Below are positions 51,882 through 61,215 of a stretch of 64,000 nucleotides of DNA, piece after piece. A program made the translations under genes and the position numbers. This DNA comes from Bin75 sp965223955 (GTDB taxonomy: Bacteria > Nitrospirota > Nitrospiria > Nitrospirales > UBA8639). Under the pieces are notes generated by a model. That model did no database searches and had not been told where the DNA came from. It was given only the letters and a program-made list of their open reading frames with translations. The stretch lies in contig OZ245029.1 of NCBI GenBank assembly GCA_965223955.1, forward strand, positions 2,480,001 through 2,544,000. The letters are read 5' to 3'. Positions within the stretch are counted from its first letter, which is position 1, and each line of letters starts with the position of its first letter.

Positions 51882-52652
51882 TTATCCGTCCATGTGTTCT
51901 TGAGCCACGGGTTCCTGGGCGCTCAAGCATTCGGGCGTTTCATTGAGAGCTTCTTCATGGTACAAAATGCGATAGCAGTAGGGACAGGTCAACAGTTCAT
52001 CAGCCCGCTTCACACTGGCGACTAACTGGGGGGGAATTTGCAATTGACAACCTTGGCAGGTTTCACCGTGAACGGTTGCCACCACGATGAGTTGCAAGGA
52101 AGATTTGAGTATCGAGTATCGATGATAGACCGGCTTTTCCAATGAGGCCAACAGGCTTTGCTTCTCTTGCTCCATCCGTGTGACCTCATCCGTCAGTTTT
52201 GCGGATAAGGCCTCCAGATCAACCTTTTCCTGCTCCAGGGTTTGCGTCACGTCCTGAAGAAGTTTCTCGACTTCTTCCAATTCCTTCTGTTTCTCTTCCC
52301 CCCGCTCCATGGCCAGGAGGACTCGTTCTTCCAGTGCATCCTTTTTCTTATTGGCCATTTCAATTTCAAACAAATGGGCTTGATACTCTTTATTCGTTTT
52401 CAACTCGTTCAACCGCCCGCGCATTTTGTGGACGTGACTTTCATGCGCACTCAAGTCCTGTTCGCTGCTCCGCCGCTCAACGGCAATGGTCTCCAGCAAG
52501 GTCTTCAGGTCTTCCGACCGCTTCCGAGCCTGTTCAACCGGCGACTGTGCCGCGTGAAGACGTTGGGGAATCTGTTGTCGCTGTTTTTCGAGATCGTGCA
52601 GCTTCAGGTCAAGCTGCTGGAGTTGCACCAGGAGGGAAAGTTGAAAATTCAA
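51882..52652 (-). CDS. C4-type zinc-ribbon coiled-coil protein (DUF164-like)
   Basis: A 256-residue protein made of a long coiled coil (about residues 1-180, rich in Glu, Lys, Leu and Gln) followed by a zinc ribbon with GETCQGCQLQIP and LLTCPYCYRILYHEE. This architecture matches the widespread bacterial zinc-ribbon family near rnpB and RNase HI genes, of uncertain role. The apparent start is TTG at 52652. It is transcribed just upstream of rnpB. Confidence 0.85.
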   Translation of the reverse strand: MNFQLSLLVQLQQLDLKLHDLEKQRQQIPQRLHAAQSPVEQARKRSEDLKTLLETIAVERRSSEQDLSAHESHVHKMRGRLNELKTNKEYQAHLFEIEMANKKKDALEERVLLAMERGEEKQKELEEVEKLLQDVTQTLEQEKVDLEALSAKLTDEVTRMEQEKQSLLASLEKPVYHRYSILKSSLQLIVVATVHGETCQGCQLQIPPQLVASVKRADELLTCPYCYRILYHEEALNETPECLSAQEPVAQEHMDG

Positions 52653-52783
52653 AAACGCCTCTGCGCGTAAGAAAGGAGTGAGCCATTCATGATCAAATAC
52701 CTTACCTCATCTGCCGTACAAATAGCAAAGAGGTCCACGGACAAAGCGGCGGCCGTGTCCGGCCTGTTGGCCTTGGAAGCCGA

Positions 52784-53137
52784 CTAAGTTTGATGAAGAA
52801 GTTTACTCCCTGGAGGCGCAAAACAATACATTGTTCCATCAAGCAAGATAGCTTTGGGGTCTGGCTTACCACTGGCCCCTAAAGTGCCGTCAGGCAAAAC
52901 GTATCGATGAACCATCACATATAGCTTTCTTGTAAGATCACGGTATCTAATGATTTCGCTTGTCGTCCCCGGTGGCAGGGTTTTTTTCTGCAGATCCGAC
53001 TCTTTCAAAAGGTAAGAATCTTCGACTTCTATTTCTAATTGGTTTTGCCGAATTAGTTCAGGATATTGACTCTCATTGAAAAGTTGGCGTAATCTACTTG
53101 CAGAAACGTAAATGCGAGACTGAACTGGTGGTGCCAT
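52784..53137 (-). CDS. Hypothetical protein of an A+T-rich patch (1 of 3)
   Basis: A 117-residue protein, MAPPVQSRIYVSASRLRQLF at the start, with VEDSYLLKESDLQKK and later LDGTMYCFAPPG. No signal peptide or membrane segment. Family unknown to me. Its start codon complement lies within CCATGG, shared with the plus-strand neighbour, so both genes begin on the same 4 bp. Composition is much lower in G+C than the flanks, suggesting acquisition. Confidence 0.55.
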   Translation of the reverse strand: MAPPVQSRIYVSASRLRQLFNESQYPELIRQNQLEIEVEDSYLLKESDLQKKTLPPGTTSEIIRYRDLTRKLYVMVHRYVLPDGTLGASGKPDPKAILLDGTMYCFAPPGSKLLHQT

Positions 53138-53498
53138 GGATTTATATTGCGAACAGCAAAATCAGCTTTTAATGCAGAAAGCCCTTGAATATTGCTACGA
53201 TCTTATTTCTTTTCCAGATCTCAAAGACTTTTCTGTGCTCAATGTCACGAATTATTTAGATTCTGAGAACCCCACCATTGCCAAATTGATTCGTGAGATT
53301 GAAGGGTCTGTGGTTAGAGTTGAAGAGGATCTCTTAACGGAAGAAGAATTTAAAAGTAATCTCCAAAATCTTCTTAATGGCTTGGAGCAGGAACTAGACT
53401 ACTGGACCGGATCTTCAGCACCTCTCGAAAATTACACTTGGGAACCTGAAAACCTCACCCCTTCCCTCACGACTTATAAGCAGGCGGTTATTGCGTAG
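53136..53498 (+). CDS. Hypothetical protein of an A+T-rich patch (2 of 3)
   Basis: A 120-residue acidic protein, starting MDLYCEQQNQLLMQKALEYC, with the helical segment LIREIEGSVVRVEEDLLTEEEFKSNLQNLLNGLEQELDYW. No recognised motif. It diverges from the minus-strand gene within a shared CCATGG and overlaps the third gene's end by 11 bp. Small acidic helical proteins like this can be antitoxins or anti-activators, but nothing here proves it. Confidence 0.5.
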   Translation: MDLYCEQQNQLLMQKALEYCYDLISFPDLKDFSVLNVTNYLDSENPTIAKLIREIEGSVVRVEEDLLTEEEFKSNLQNLLNGLEQELDYWTGSSAPLENYTWEPENLTPSLTTYKQAVIA

Positions 53499-53949
53499 CT
53501 CGCGGCAAAAAAATCACTTCCAGCGGGATCTTTGTTCTCGGCACATCGTTTATAAATACCTCGAACCACCAAACCCCCTTTTGGTCAATATTAAGTGTCG
53601 TAGTAATCACGAGATTCCCACCTTTGTTGTCTGGAGTGTCTAGGTGCATCGTTTCGTTCAGTGGTGGAAGTTCCGAATTATCTGGTTTTTTGAGAATTAT
53701 TTTAATGTTGGTTGCTCCAGGGTTTTGGCCTGACTTCAGGATAAGAAGAAACGAAAGCGTAGCTTGAAAGGGTGATACGCCCGATGACGGATTTTCTGGA
53801 GAAGCTTTATAGGTATATGTGACCCGGTCAACAATTCGAATTGCCGAAAGCACCCCATTCTTTTCTTCTAAGACCTTCTCGCATAAAAAAGCAGCATTCA
53901 AATATGGCCCATAGGCAGGATTACTCTTTAGATCTGGTTCATTTGCCAT
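53488..53949 (-). CDS. Hypothetical protein of an A+T-rich patch, DUF6941-like (3 of 3)
   Basis: A 153-residue protein. The N-terminal AAFLCEKVLEEKNGVLSAIRIVDRVTYTY resembles the DUF6941 group, recalled by pattern only. The rest looks all-beta: LSFLLILKSGQNPGATNIKIIL, NLVITTTLNIDQKGVWWFEVFIND. No signal peptide. It converges with the plus-strand gene. No function is known to me. Confidence 0.55.
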   Translation of the reverse strand: MANEPDLKSNPAYGPYLNAAFLCEKVLEEKNGVLSAIRIVDRVTYTYKASPENPSSGVSPFQATLSFLLILKSGQNPGATNIKIILKKPDNSELPPLNETMHLDTPDNKGGNLVITTTLNIDQKGVWWFEVFINDVPRTKIPLEVIFLPRATQ

Positions 53950-54084
53950 AAGGTTTTCTCTTCTTGGATTGTTGTTCTCTTAATCCTTTTGAAAGCACTG
54001 ATAATCGAAGCACGCTCTTGGGTGACATCGTGGTGACATTTCTCCTTCAGTCATCCATAACTTCTTCATCACTACCTGATTTTA

Positions 54085-54161
54085 TGGTGGGCCCACCAGG
54101 ACTTGAACCTGGGACCAACTGATTATGAGTCAGCCGCTCTGACCAACTGAGCTATGGGCCC
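54085..54161 (-). tRNA. tRNA with anticodon CAT (Met or Ile2)
   Basis: Minus-strand cloverleaf: acceptor GGGCCCA with TGGGCCC, D arm GCTCAGTTGGTCAGAGC, anticodon stem GCTGA/TCAGT around loop CTCATAA (anticodon CAT), T arm CCAGGTTCAAGTCCTGG, CCA encoded at 54085-54087. The absence of three G:C pairs at the base of the anticodon stem excludes the initiator type. Elongator Met and lysidine-modified Ile2 cannot be told apart here. Confidence 0.92.
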
Positions 54162-54182
54162 CGGAGAACGTTCAGTCACGTT

Positions 54183-55982
<1,800 letters not shown>

Positions 55983-56154
55983 CTCTTATATTCCTCTTCC
56001 ACTTTTTCGGCAATGAATAATGACTTCGTTTTCGCAGCACAAGGAGAGACCGTATGAAAAACCGGCTAACCCTATCGTATTGAAAAAGAAACAACTATTG
56101 CAAGAAACCCCACGAAACGAGAACCGCTGTCTCATCGGGCTCTCTTCTCTTCAT

Positions 56155-56634
56155 TCAATCACTCGGCGGTTCAAAATGACCGGATGGACGACTCTGCCAG
56201 GGGACGGTCGTCGTCCTGGCCTGCTTGAGGAGACTCCGAAGATTGACCTCGGCGGCACGGAGGAGTTTGGGTTCACCATGGCGAAGCAAGGCCGTGAGGA
56301 GCACGTACAACTCCCGCTCGGTTCGACTCCCTCGGAGAATCCGTTCGGTCACGGGATCAGGAGAATCAAGATTGAGATCAAGGGAGCCTTCTTCGTCAGG
56401 ATCCCCCAACAATAAATCGATAGCTTGGGGGGAACTATACAACCAGGAGGGAGGAAGCGCGAGGGCTTTGGCCAATGCCTCCACCGTTGATACGAAGGGG
56501 TCCGTCTCTCCGGCTTCGATCGCTTCAATCGTGGAACTTTCGACACCGGACTCGGCGGCCAACTTGACGATAGAGTATTGTCGAGCCTTCCGCCACGCTT
56601 GGAATGATTGGTCCAGAGGCATGTTTTTGATCAT
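56155..56634 (-). CDS. XRE-type helix-turn-helix protein
   Basis: A 159-residue protein with an N-terminal helix-turn-helix (SFQAWRKARQYSIVKLAAESGVESSTIEAIEAGETDPFVSTVEALAKAL), the cro/cI pattern. The C-terminal half (RTERELYVLLTALLRHGEPKLLRAAEVNLRSLLKQ) is helical and unknown. No partner toxin is adjacent. It lies upstream of rpoD in the same direction but 172 bp away. Confidence 0.75.
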   Translation of the reverse strand: MIKNMPLDQSFQAWRKARQYSIVKLAAESGVESSTIEAIEAGETDPFVSTVEALAKALALPPSWLYSSPQAIDLLLGDPDEEGSLDLNLDSPDPVTERILRGSRTERELYVLLTALLRHGEPKLLRAAEVNLRSLLKQARTTTVPWQSRPSGHFEPPSD

Positions 56635-56733
56635 AGCGAAGAAAGGCCTGCCTTGTCTATCACAGGGGCCGATGACGGCGGTCCATACACAAGCACACGT
56701 GCCTTGCGCCGGAGTTCGACCTCTCGGGATGCC

Positions 56734-57963
56734 TTACATTCCTTCTTGAGATACAGGGAGTCGAAACTGATGGACCAGCCCTGCGTCGGGCATCGCGTCA
56801 AGGTCTCCATAGGGCGAGCCCACGGCCACGTCATTTCCGGCACCGCTCAAGGACAGTCCGAAAAGGTCGGCCACGCCGGTGGTTGCCGAAGGATTGGCAA
56901 TCATGGCTTGCAGGGTTCCGGTTTTTCGGTTAAAGACGAAAACCGCACCGGCATCGACACCGGTGGAATCACGTCCCGGTGCGCCGACGATGATGGACTC
57001 AGGGAGAAGAGCCACGGCTTCTCCAAAGTGATCGCCCTTCCTGGGTTCCGGGGCTTCCAGCGTTTGCAGGAATTCGCCGGTATTCGTATAGAGATACACG
57101 ACTCCGGCGTCCGGTTGCGTGGTCCCTCGTCCCAACGCACCAACAACCAACAACTCCGCATCACTTGCCAACGCCCATCCAAAATACTCATTCGTCTGAG
57201 GATCAGGCGATTCGAGGATACGTTGCAACCGTCCGCTTTCCCGGTTAAAGAGAAACACCTGTCCATGATCAACCGGGTCCGTGCCGGCCAGCGGGGCACT
57301 CACCGCAAGCATGGGGCCCAGAAACGTCACCGCATGCCCGAACCCATCCGAGTTGCGGTTTCCCGCGCTTGGAGAGGCAAAAGTCCGGCGGACCTCCCCA
57401 TTGGTCACGTCAACCAGATAGGCTTCTCCTACCTCAAACTCCGTGGCGGTACTCGCACCAGGATCTCCAACGGCCACCTGCAGATCCTGTGCAGCCACGG
57501 CATGCCCAAACGCCGCTGCTGATTGATTGGGACTGACGACTACCTGTCGCAATGCTCCCGTGTTTCGATCGAATACCGATACCGAGCCCACCGATCGACG
57601 CAACGTCCCTTTTCCTTTGGGAGCACCGACAATCACGTGGTCCGCGGTGAGGCTCACGGACAGGCCGAATAAATCATTTCCCAGCGGCGAAAGAGGGATG
57701 AACGCCCGAAGCAGTTTGCCGGACTCACGCTCGAACAAGAACACTTTTCCCGTTTGCCCACGGCCCCCTGCCGCATGGGGTGCCCCGACGAGGATCTGAG
57801 CTCCTTCACCGGATACTGAGAAGCCAAAGCCGTCCAACAACGTCGGCTTGGAAGATTGGAGACTGGGACCCTGCTCAGGGGCCTGCCGGCCAGAGGCGCC
57901 CACGCTCGGAAGCAGCAAGAGCAGACAAGGCAAGACAACCAGGGGGAAAAATTGGACTTTCAC
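56734..57963 (-). CDS. Secreted FG-GAP repeat (integrin-alpha-like propeller) protein
   Basis: About 409 residues from the GTG at 57963, with a signal peptide (VQFFPLVVLPCLLLLLPSVGASG). Seven or so repeats of the FG-GAP type follow, each with a phrase like DGFGFSVSGEGAQILVGAPHA, GKVFLFERESGKLLR or DHFGEAVALLPESIIVGAPG. These form a beta-propeller for surface binding. No LPXTG anchor is present. The frame is open further upstream, but the signal peptide sets the start. Confidence 0.8.
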   Translation of the reverse strand: MKVQFFPLVVLPCLLLLLPSVGASGRQAPEQGPSLQSSKPTLLDGFGFSVSGEGAQILVGAPHAAGGRGQTGKVFLFERESGKLLRAFIPLSPLGNDLFGLSVSLTADHVIVGAPKGKGTLRRSVGSVSVFDRNTGALRQVVVSPNQSAAAFGHAVAAQDLQVAVGDPGASTATEFEVGEAYLVDVTNGEVRRTFASPSAGNRNSDGFGHAVTFLGPMLAVSAPLAGTDPVDHGQVFLFNRESGRLQRILESPDPQTNEYFGWALASDAELLVVGALGRGTTQPDAGVVYLYTNTGEFLQTLEAPEPRKGDHFGEAVALLPESIIVGAPGRDSTGVDAGAVFVFNRKTGTLQAMIANPSATTGVADLFGLSLSGAGNDVAVGSPYGDLDAMPDAGLVHQFRLPVSQEGM

Positions 57964-57991
57964 GTGTTCGCTCGTTTTCGGTAGTGGTGAT

Positions 57992-58339
57992 TCAGGAGGC
58001 GGCCGATCCTTCCTGGTTGGAATGAAGAGACGGCAAATCAATGACGTGACGCGTTGGCTCATCTGAATCCGAGTCGCGCTGATAGAGTTCAAAAGGCGGG
58101 ATATCAACTTGTAAACGCTTCAACAATCGTCGCATGAATTTTTCTCCCGGGGCTTCGCAGATCCACACGTACATGCCCGTTTCCAATTCGTGAAGATGCC
58201 GCTTGACCCGAAAACGTGCATCTTCCATGAAATAGGCCGACAAAAACCCCGTCATCGCTTGAATGACCCATTCATGCTCTTGCGCGTAGCGGAAACTCAC
58301 ACCGATTTCGAAGGTCTTCTCGTGCCCGTCCGTTGCCAT
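57992..58339 (-). CDS. Hypothetical cytoplasmic protein
   Basis: A 115-residue protein from the ATG at 58339, preceded by GGAG with 7-nt spacing; an upstream GTG at 58363 is less likely. Sequence landmarks: HEKTFEIGVSFRYAQEHEWVIQAMTGFLS, YVWICEAPGEKFMRRLLKRLQVDIPPF. No signal peptide, no membrane segment, no recognised family. It sits 28 bp upstream of the FG-GAP gene and may be cotranscribed. Confidence 0.6.
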   Translation of the reverse strand: MATDGHEKTFEIGVSFRYAQEHEWVIQAMTGFLSAYFMEDARFRVKRHLHELETGMYVWICEAPGEKFMRRLLKRLQVDIPPFELYQRDSDSDEPTRHVIDLPSLHSNQEGSAAS

Positions 58340-58571
58340 ATCATTCTCCAATTCTTTTGACACTCACATCTGCGGCTTCACATCCAACTCATGCGCTCTT
58401 CTGAGACACCCATTTCCCACGGATGCCGGGATGAGGCTAGCCCTTTTTAAAAGATTCGCGGCATGCGTTTCAAACCGAATATCCAAGCATGTCTGACTCT
58501 GTACCCTCCGGCTCATTGCCGCTGGAGACGAGTTGTGGCAGAATACCGGGTACGATCATGGGAGAACCAGT

Positions 58572-58790
58572 GTGCATTTCCTGACCCAACCCAATATTTT
58601 GATTGCACGCGTCATCGGCATTCTTGCGATCGCGGCGGGATTTCTGCTTGGGATCGAAGGCCTGAATCAGCCGGATTCGATTTGGTTGCCCATCGCACTC
58701 GTCCTCATCGTGACGGGCTTGTGCGCTCAAATGTATGCGTTCTACCGAACCATTATGCACAAAATGCCGTCACGGAATAACCAGGACTGA
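58572..58790 (+). CDS. Small two-helix membrane protein
   Basis: Seventy-two residues from the GTG at 58572, preceded by GGGAGAA. Two hydrophobic segments (ILIARVIGILAIAAGFLLGI and WLPIALVLIVTGLCAQMYAF) are joined by EGLNQPDS, ending in a basic tail. Its stop shares bases with the next ATG (TGATG), so it is coupled to the lipoprotein gene. The in-frame TTG at 58533 is less likely. Confidence 0.65.
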   Translation: MHFLTQPNILIARVIGILAIAAGFLLGIEGLNQPDSIWLPIALVLIVTGLCAQMYAFYRTIMHKMPSRNNQD

Positions 58791-59248
58791 TGCATTTTTA
58801 TTTCCGAAATGCCTATTCGCGCCCCATACCGGGACGGTTGGTATGGCCCGTCGTGCTTTTCCTTGTCTTGTCCCTTCCAGCCTGTAGCTCCTGGCGAGAG
58901 TCCTATCTCAAAGATGCACTGAAGAAAGCCTCGCAAGAAGAGGTCGTTGAACAGCTCGGGGAACCGTGGAGAAAAAAGACTTCGCTGTTAAGAGGTCAAT
59001 CGACGTGGATCTATCGCTATGCGCTCACTCAGGATGATCTCGACCCCATGGGTGTTGACAAGCTGGGGCGAAGCGTGTTCAAAGCCACCGAAGGCGTGGG
59101 AGCCATGATGGGACTCGGTGGCAAATCCAACAATCCTCTGAATCCAAGCACCAGGCCTCTCTGTATTCACTATATCCTCACGTTTGATGAAGCCACCAAG
59201 ATCCTCCAACGTTGGATGCGAGAAGCCTGCGCTGATACCGATCTATGA
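58790..59248 (+). CDS. Lipoprotein, SmpA/OmlA-like
   Basis: A 152-residue protein with a lipoprotein signal: VLFLVLSLPAC, giving a lipobox LPAC with the lipidated cysteine near residue 32. The mature part starts SSWRESYLKDALKKASQEEVVEQLGEPWRKKT, a pattern resembling the repeat of SmpA/BamE-type envelope proteins, followed by TWIYRYAL. Likely held in the outer or inner membrane facing the periplasm. Coupled to the upstream small membrane protein gene. Confidence 0.65.
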   Translation: MHFYFRNAYSRPIPGRLVWPVVLFLVLSLPACSSWRESYLKDALKKASQEEVVEQLGEPWRKKTSLLRGQSTWIYRYALTQDDLDPMGVDKLGRSVFKATEGVGAMMGLGGKSNNPLNPSTRPLCIHYILTFDEATKILQRWMREACADTDL

Positions 59249-59366
59249 CCACGTCGCTACGGAAACGCGTCAAGGCCGGGCAACCGACCTTCTCTTATCC
59301 TGACCCGACATCCCTTTCCCACGCATGGTTCCCGGATGGGTGAACGTCAACAAAAGGTAAAGCCGT

Positions 59367-59714
59367 ATGGGTAATGTTTTTCAATCGGGCGCATTTTTGC
59401 AGCAATGCTTTTCCGTCCACCCCCTGTCGCTGAGTTTTAAAATGTTCACCATGCCCGACACCATTGGCATTTTTTGCATGAATTGCAAGTCCCGGCATCG
59501 CCTGACCGTCGGAACCGTTACTCGCATCATCGGGGATTCGGAACTGTGCGAGGAAGGCGCGAGCACCAAGATGGGGACCTGTGCCAGCCACCATCAGGAA
59601 GCCCTGCACGTCACGGAAGTGAGCGTGGAGCGAGGCGTCGTCCAATTTCGTTGCCGCGAATGCCGAGCCGGTTTTCAGACGACGATCTCCCTGTTCGAAA
59701 CCTATCAACCATAA
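59367..59714 (+). CDS. Small hypothetical protein with two Cys pairs
   Basis: A 115-residue protein. Cysteine pairs FCMNCKSRHRL and FRCRECRAGF flank a beta-rich core, the shape of a zinc ribbon. Another cysteine pair is ELCEEGASTKMGTC. It starts at ATG 59367 after AAAGG; an internal ATG at 59442 is also possible. No family recognised and no operon partner. Confidence 0.5.
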   Translation: MGNVFQSGAFLQQCFSVHPLSLSFKMFTMPDTIGIFCMNCKSRHRLTVGTVTRIIGDSELCEEGASTKMGTCASHHQEALHVTEVSVERGVVQFRCRECRAGFQTTISLFETYQP

Positions 59715-59773
59715 CCCGGTCGCTTCCTTCGGATCTTATAGGCCGGCCAGGAACGAGCGGCAGCGGCAACATC

Positions 59774-59805
59774 AAAAAAAGAGCCGCCCCATGATGGGGC
59801 GGCTC
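59774..59805 (-). terminator. Rho-independent terminator after the peroxiredoxin gene
   Basis: Stem GAGCCGCCCC (59781-59790) with GGGGCGGCTC (59796-59805), a 5-nt loop; on the minus strand it is followed by TTTTTTT (59780-59774). It ends the peroxiredoxin transcript, and may also stop the convergent plus-strand gene. Confidence 0.9.
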
Positions 59806-59835
59806 TTTCGGAATGAACGAGGCCTGCGGAAGACC

Positions 59836-60471
59836 TTATCTGTTAGGCTGTGGCGTGTACCGAAGATACGGCTTAACCGCCCGGTGGCCCTTGGGAAACT
59901 TGGAGGGAATTTCCTCATCCTTCACCGCAGGGACAATGATACAATCTTCCCCGTCCTTCCAATTGGCAGGGGTAGCCACCTGATGCTTGGCCGTCAGTTG
60001 CAACGAGTCCACTACACGAAGAATCTCATCAAAATTCCTTCCAGTCGATGCTGGATAGGTGAGAGTCAATTTGACTTTTTTATCAGGCCCGATCACAAAA
60101 ACCGAGCGCACCGTCATATTGTCCAACGCGTTGGGATGAATCATGTCGTATAAGTTCGCGACTTGTCGATCGGGGTCGGCAATGATCGGATACTGAACCG
60201 TACACTGCTGCGTTTCATTGATGTCGTTGATCCAGCCTTTATGCGAGTCCAAGGGATCCACACTCACGGCAAGGACTTTGACGTTGCGTTTCTTAAAGTC
60301 ATCGGTAATTTTCGCCACGGTCCCCAACTCCGTGGTACACACCGGGGTAAAATCTTTGGGATGGGAAAACAAAACACCCCATCCATCACCGAGCCATTCG
60401 TGGAAATTTATCGTTCCTGCCGTTGTTTCGGCAGTAAAATTGGGGGCTTCATCACCTAAGCGAAGTGCCAT
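59836..60471 (-). CDS. 1-Cys peroxiredoxin (Prx6 type)
   Basis: Thiol peroxidase of 211 residues that reduces hydrogen and organic peroxides. The peroxidatic cysteine C45 lies in DFTPVCTTELG. The long C-terminal part (ANWKDGEDCIIVPAVKDEEI, KPYLRYTPQP) is typical of the Prx6 group. The ribosome-binding site GAGGAGGAAAAAT is strong. It has its own terminator (59774-59805), so it forms a single-gene unit. Confidence 0.94.
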   Translation of the reverse strand: MALRLGDEAPNFTAETTAGTINFHEWLGDGWGVLFSHPKDFTPVCTTELGTVAKITDDFKKRNVKVLAVSVDPLDSHKGWINDINETQQCTVQYPIIADPDRQVANLYDMIHPNALDNMTVRSVFVIGPDKKVKLTLTYPASTGRNFDEILRVVDSLQLTAKHQVATPANWKDGEDCIIVPAVKDEEIPSKFPKGHRAVKPYLRYTPQPNR

Positions 60472-60627
60472 AATATTTTTCCTCCTCTATGAAAACTTTC
60501 TGAATGATCGTGACCGGTAAAAATACCATCACATTGTACCTGTTCCAGCGTGAAAAAAGTATACGCTTCCCGGAAAAAGCCAGTCAACCGGCAAAGCCCC
60601 CACGCTCCTATAGGAAATTGACCCAAT

Positions 60628-60670
60628 AAAAAAACCCAAAAGGGCTGAATTTCCCGCCCTTTTGGGTTTT
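60628..60670 (-). terminator. Rho-independent terminator after the cold-shock gene
   Basis: Stem ACCCAAAAGGGC (60634-60645) pairs with GCCCTTTTGGGT (60656-60667); the minus strand continues with TTTTTTT. The stem also has a T-run on the other side, so it may work in both directions. Confidence 0.9.
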
Positions 60671-60723
60671 ACCGCGTTTCTCAAGCCGGCCAAGCCGACT
60701 CTTAAAATTCAAAAATTTTTGTA

Positions 60724-60954
60724 TCAGGCCGATTCCTGGACCGCAGCCGATTTGACCACGTTAGCCGCTTGTGGCCCTTTGGCTCCTTCTACCAGATCGA
60801 ATTCAACAGACTCGCCTTCTTTCAGGGTTTTAAATCCCTCACCCTGAAGAGCTGAATAGTGCACAAAGACATCCTGTTCCCCTTCGACTTTGATAAATCC
60901 AAAGCCCTTTCGATCATTAAACCATTTGACCGTCCCCGACTTTCGATCACTCAT
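60724..60954 (-). CDS. Cold-shock-domain RNA chaperone
   Basis: Seventy-six residues with the full OB-fold: GTVKWFNDRKGFGFIKVEGEQDVFVHYSAL, including RNP1 (KGFGFI) and RNP2 (VFVHY). Binds single-stranded RNA and melts secondary structure. I chose the ATG at 60954, with GGGAGGTG upstream; a longer frame is ruled out by family length. A hairpin with A/T tract at 61011-61047 lies in the 5' region. Confidence 0.95.
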   Translation of the reverse strand: MSDRKSGTVKWFNDRKGFGFIKVEGEQDVFVHYSALQGEGFKTLKEGESVEFDLVEGAKGPQAANVVKSAAVQESA

Positions 60955-61010
60955 AGGCACCTCCCTTATCACGGACCAGGAAAAACCACGGTTTCGCCCC
61001 AAAAGGCCCT

Positions 61011-61047
61011 AAAAAAAAACCGCAGACAGACTTTTCGCCTTCTGCGG
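61011..61047 (-). terminator. Terminator-like hairpin upstream of the cold-shock gene
   Basis: Stem CCGCAGA (61020-61026) with TCTGCGG (61041-61047), followed on the minus strand by nine Ts. It is 169 bp downstream of the ABC exporter stop and 57 bp upstream of the cold-shock start. It may end the exporter transcript or act as an attenuator in the cold-shock leader. Confidence 0.7.
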
Positions 61048-61215
61048 AAGATCTTATAAAATAAACGTCACTCTGAAAGCCTAAATGGAATAATAGTTCT
61101 ACAATGGTGTATCACGGATCACGAAATCTGTCAATAACATTAATACTCACGACACCTGAAAAGAGAGCCGGTAACGGGGCCGGTGCAGCACGAGGGTCGT
61201 CACCCTGTCAACGAA

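Noticed and set aside
52689..52787. 32-codon frame upstream of the unknown trio
   Set aside because: Too short, without a ribosome-binding site or known pattern; could be the end of a lost gene.
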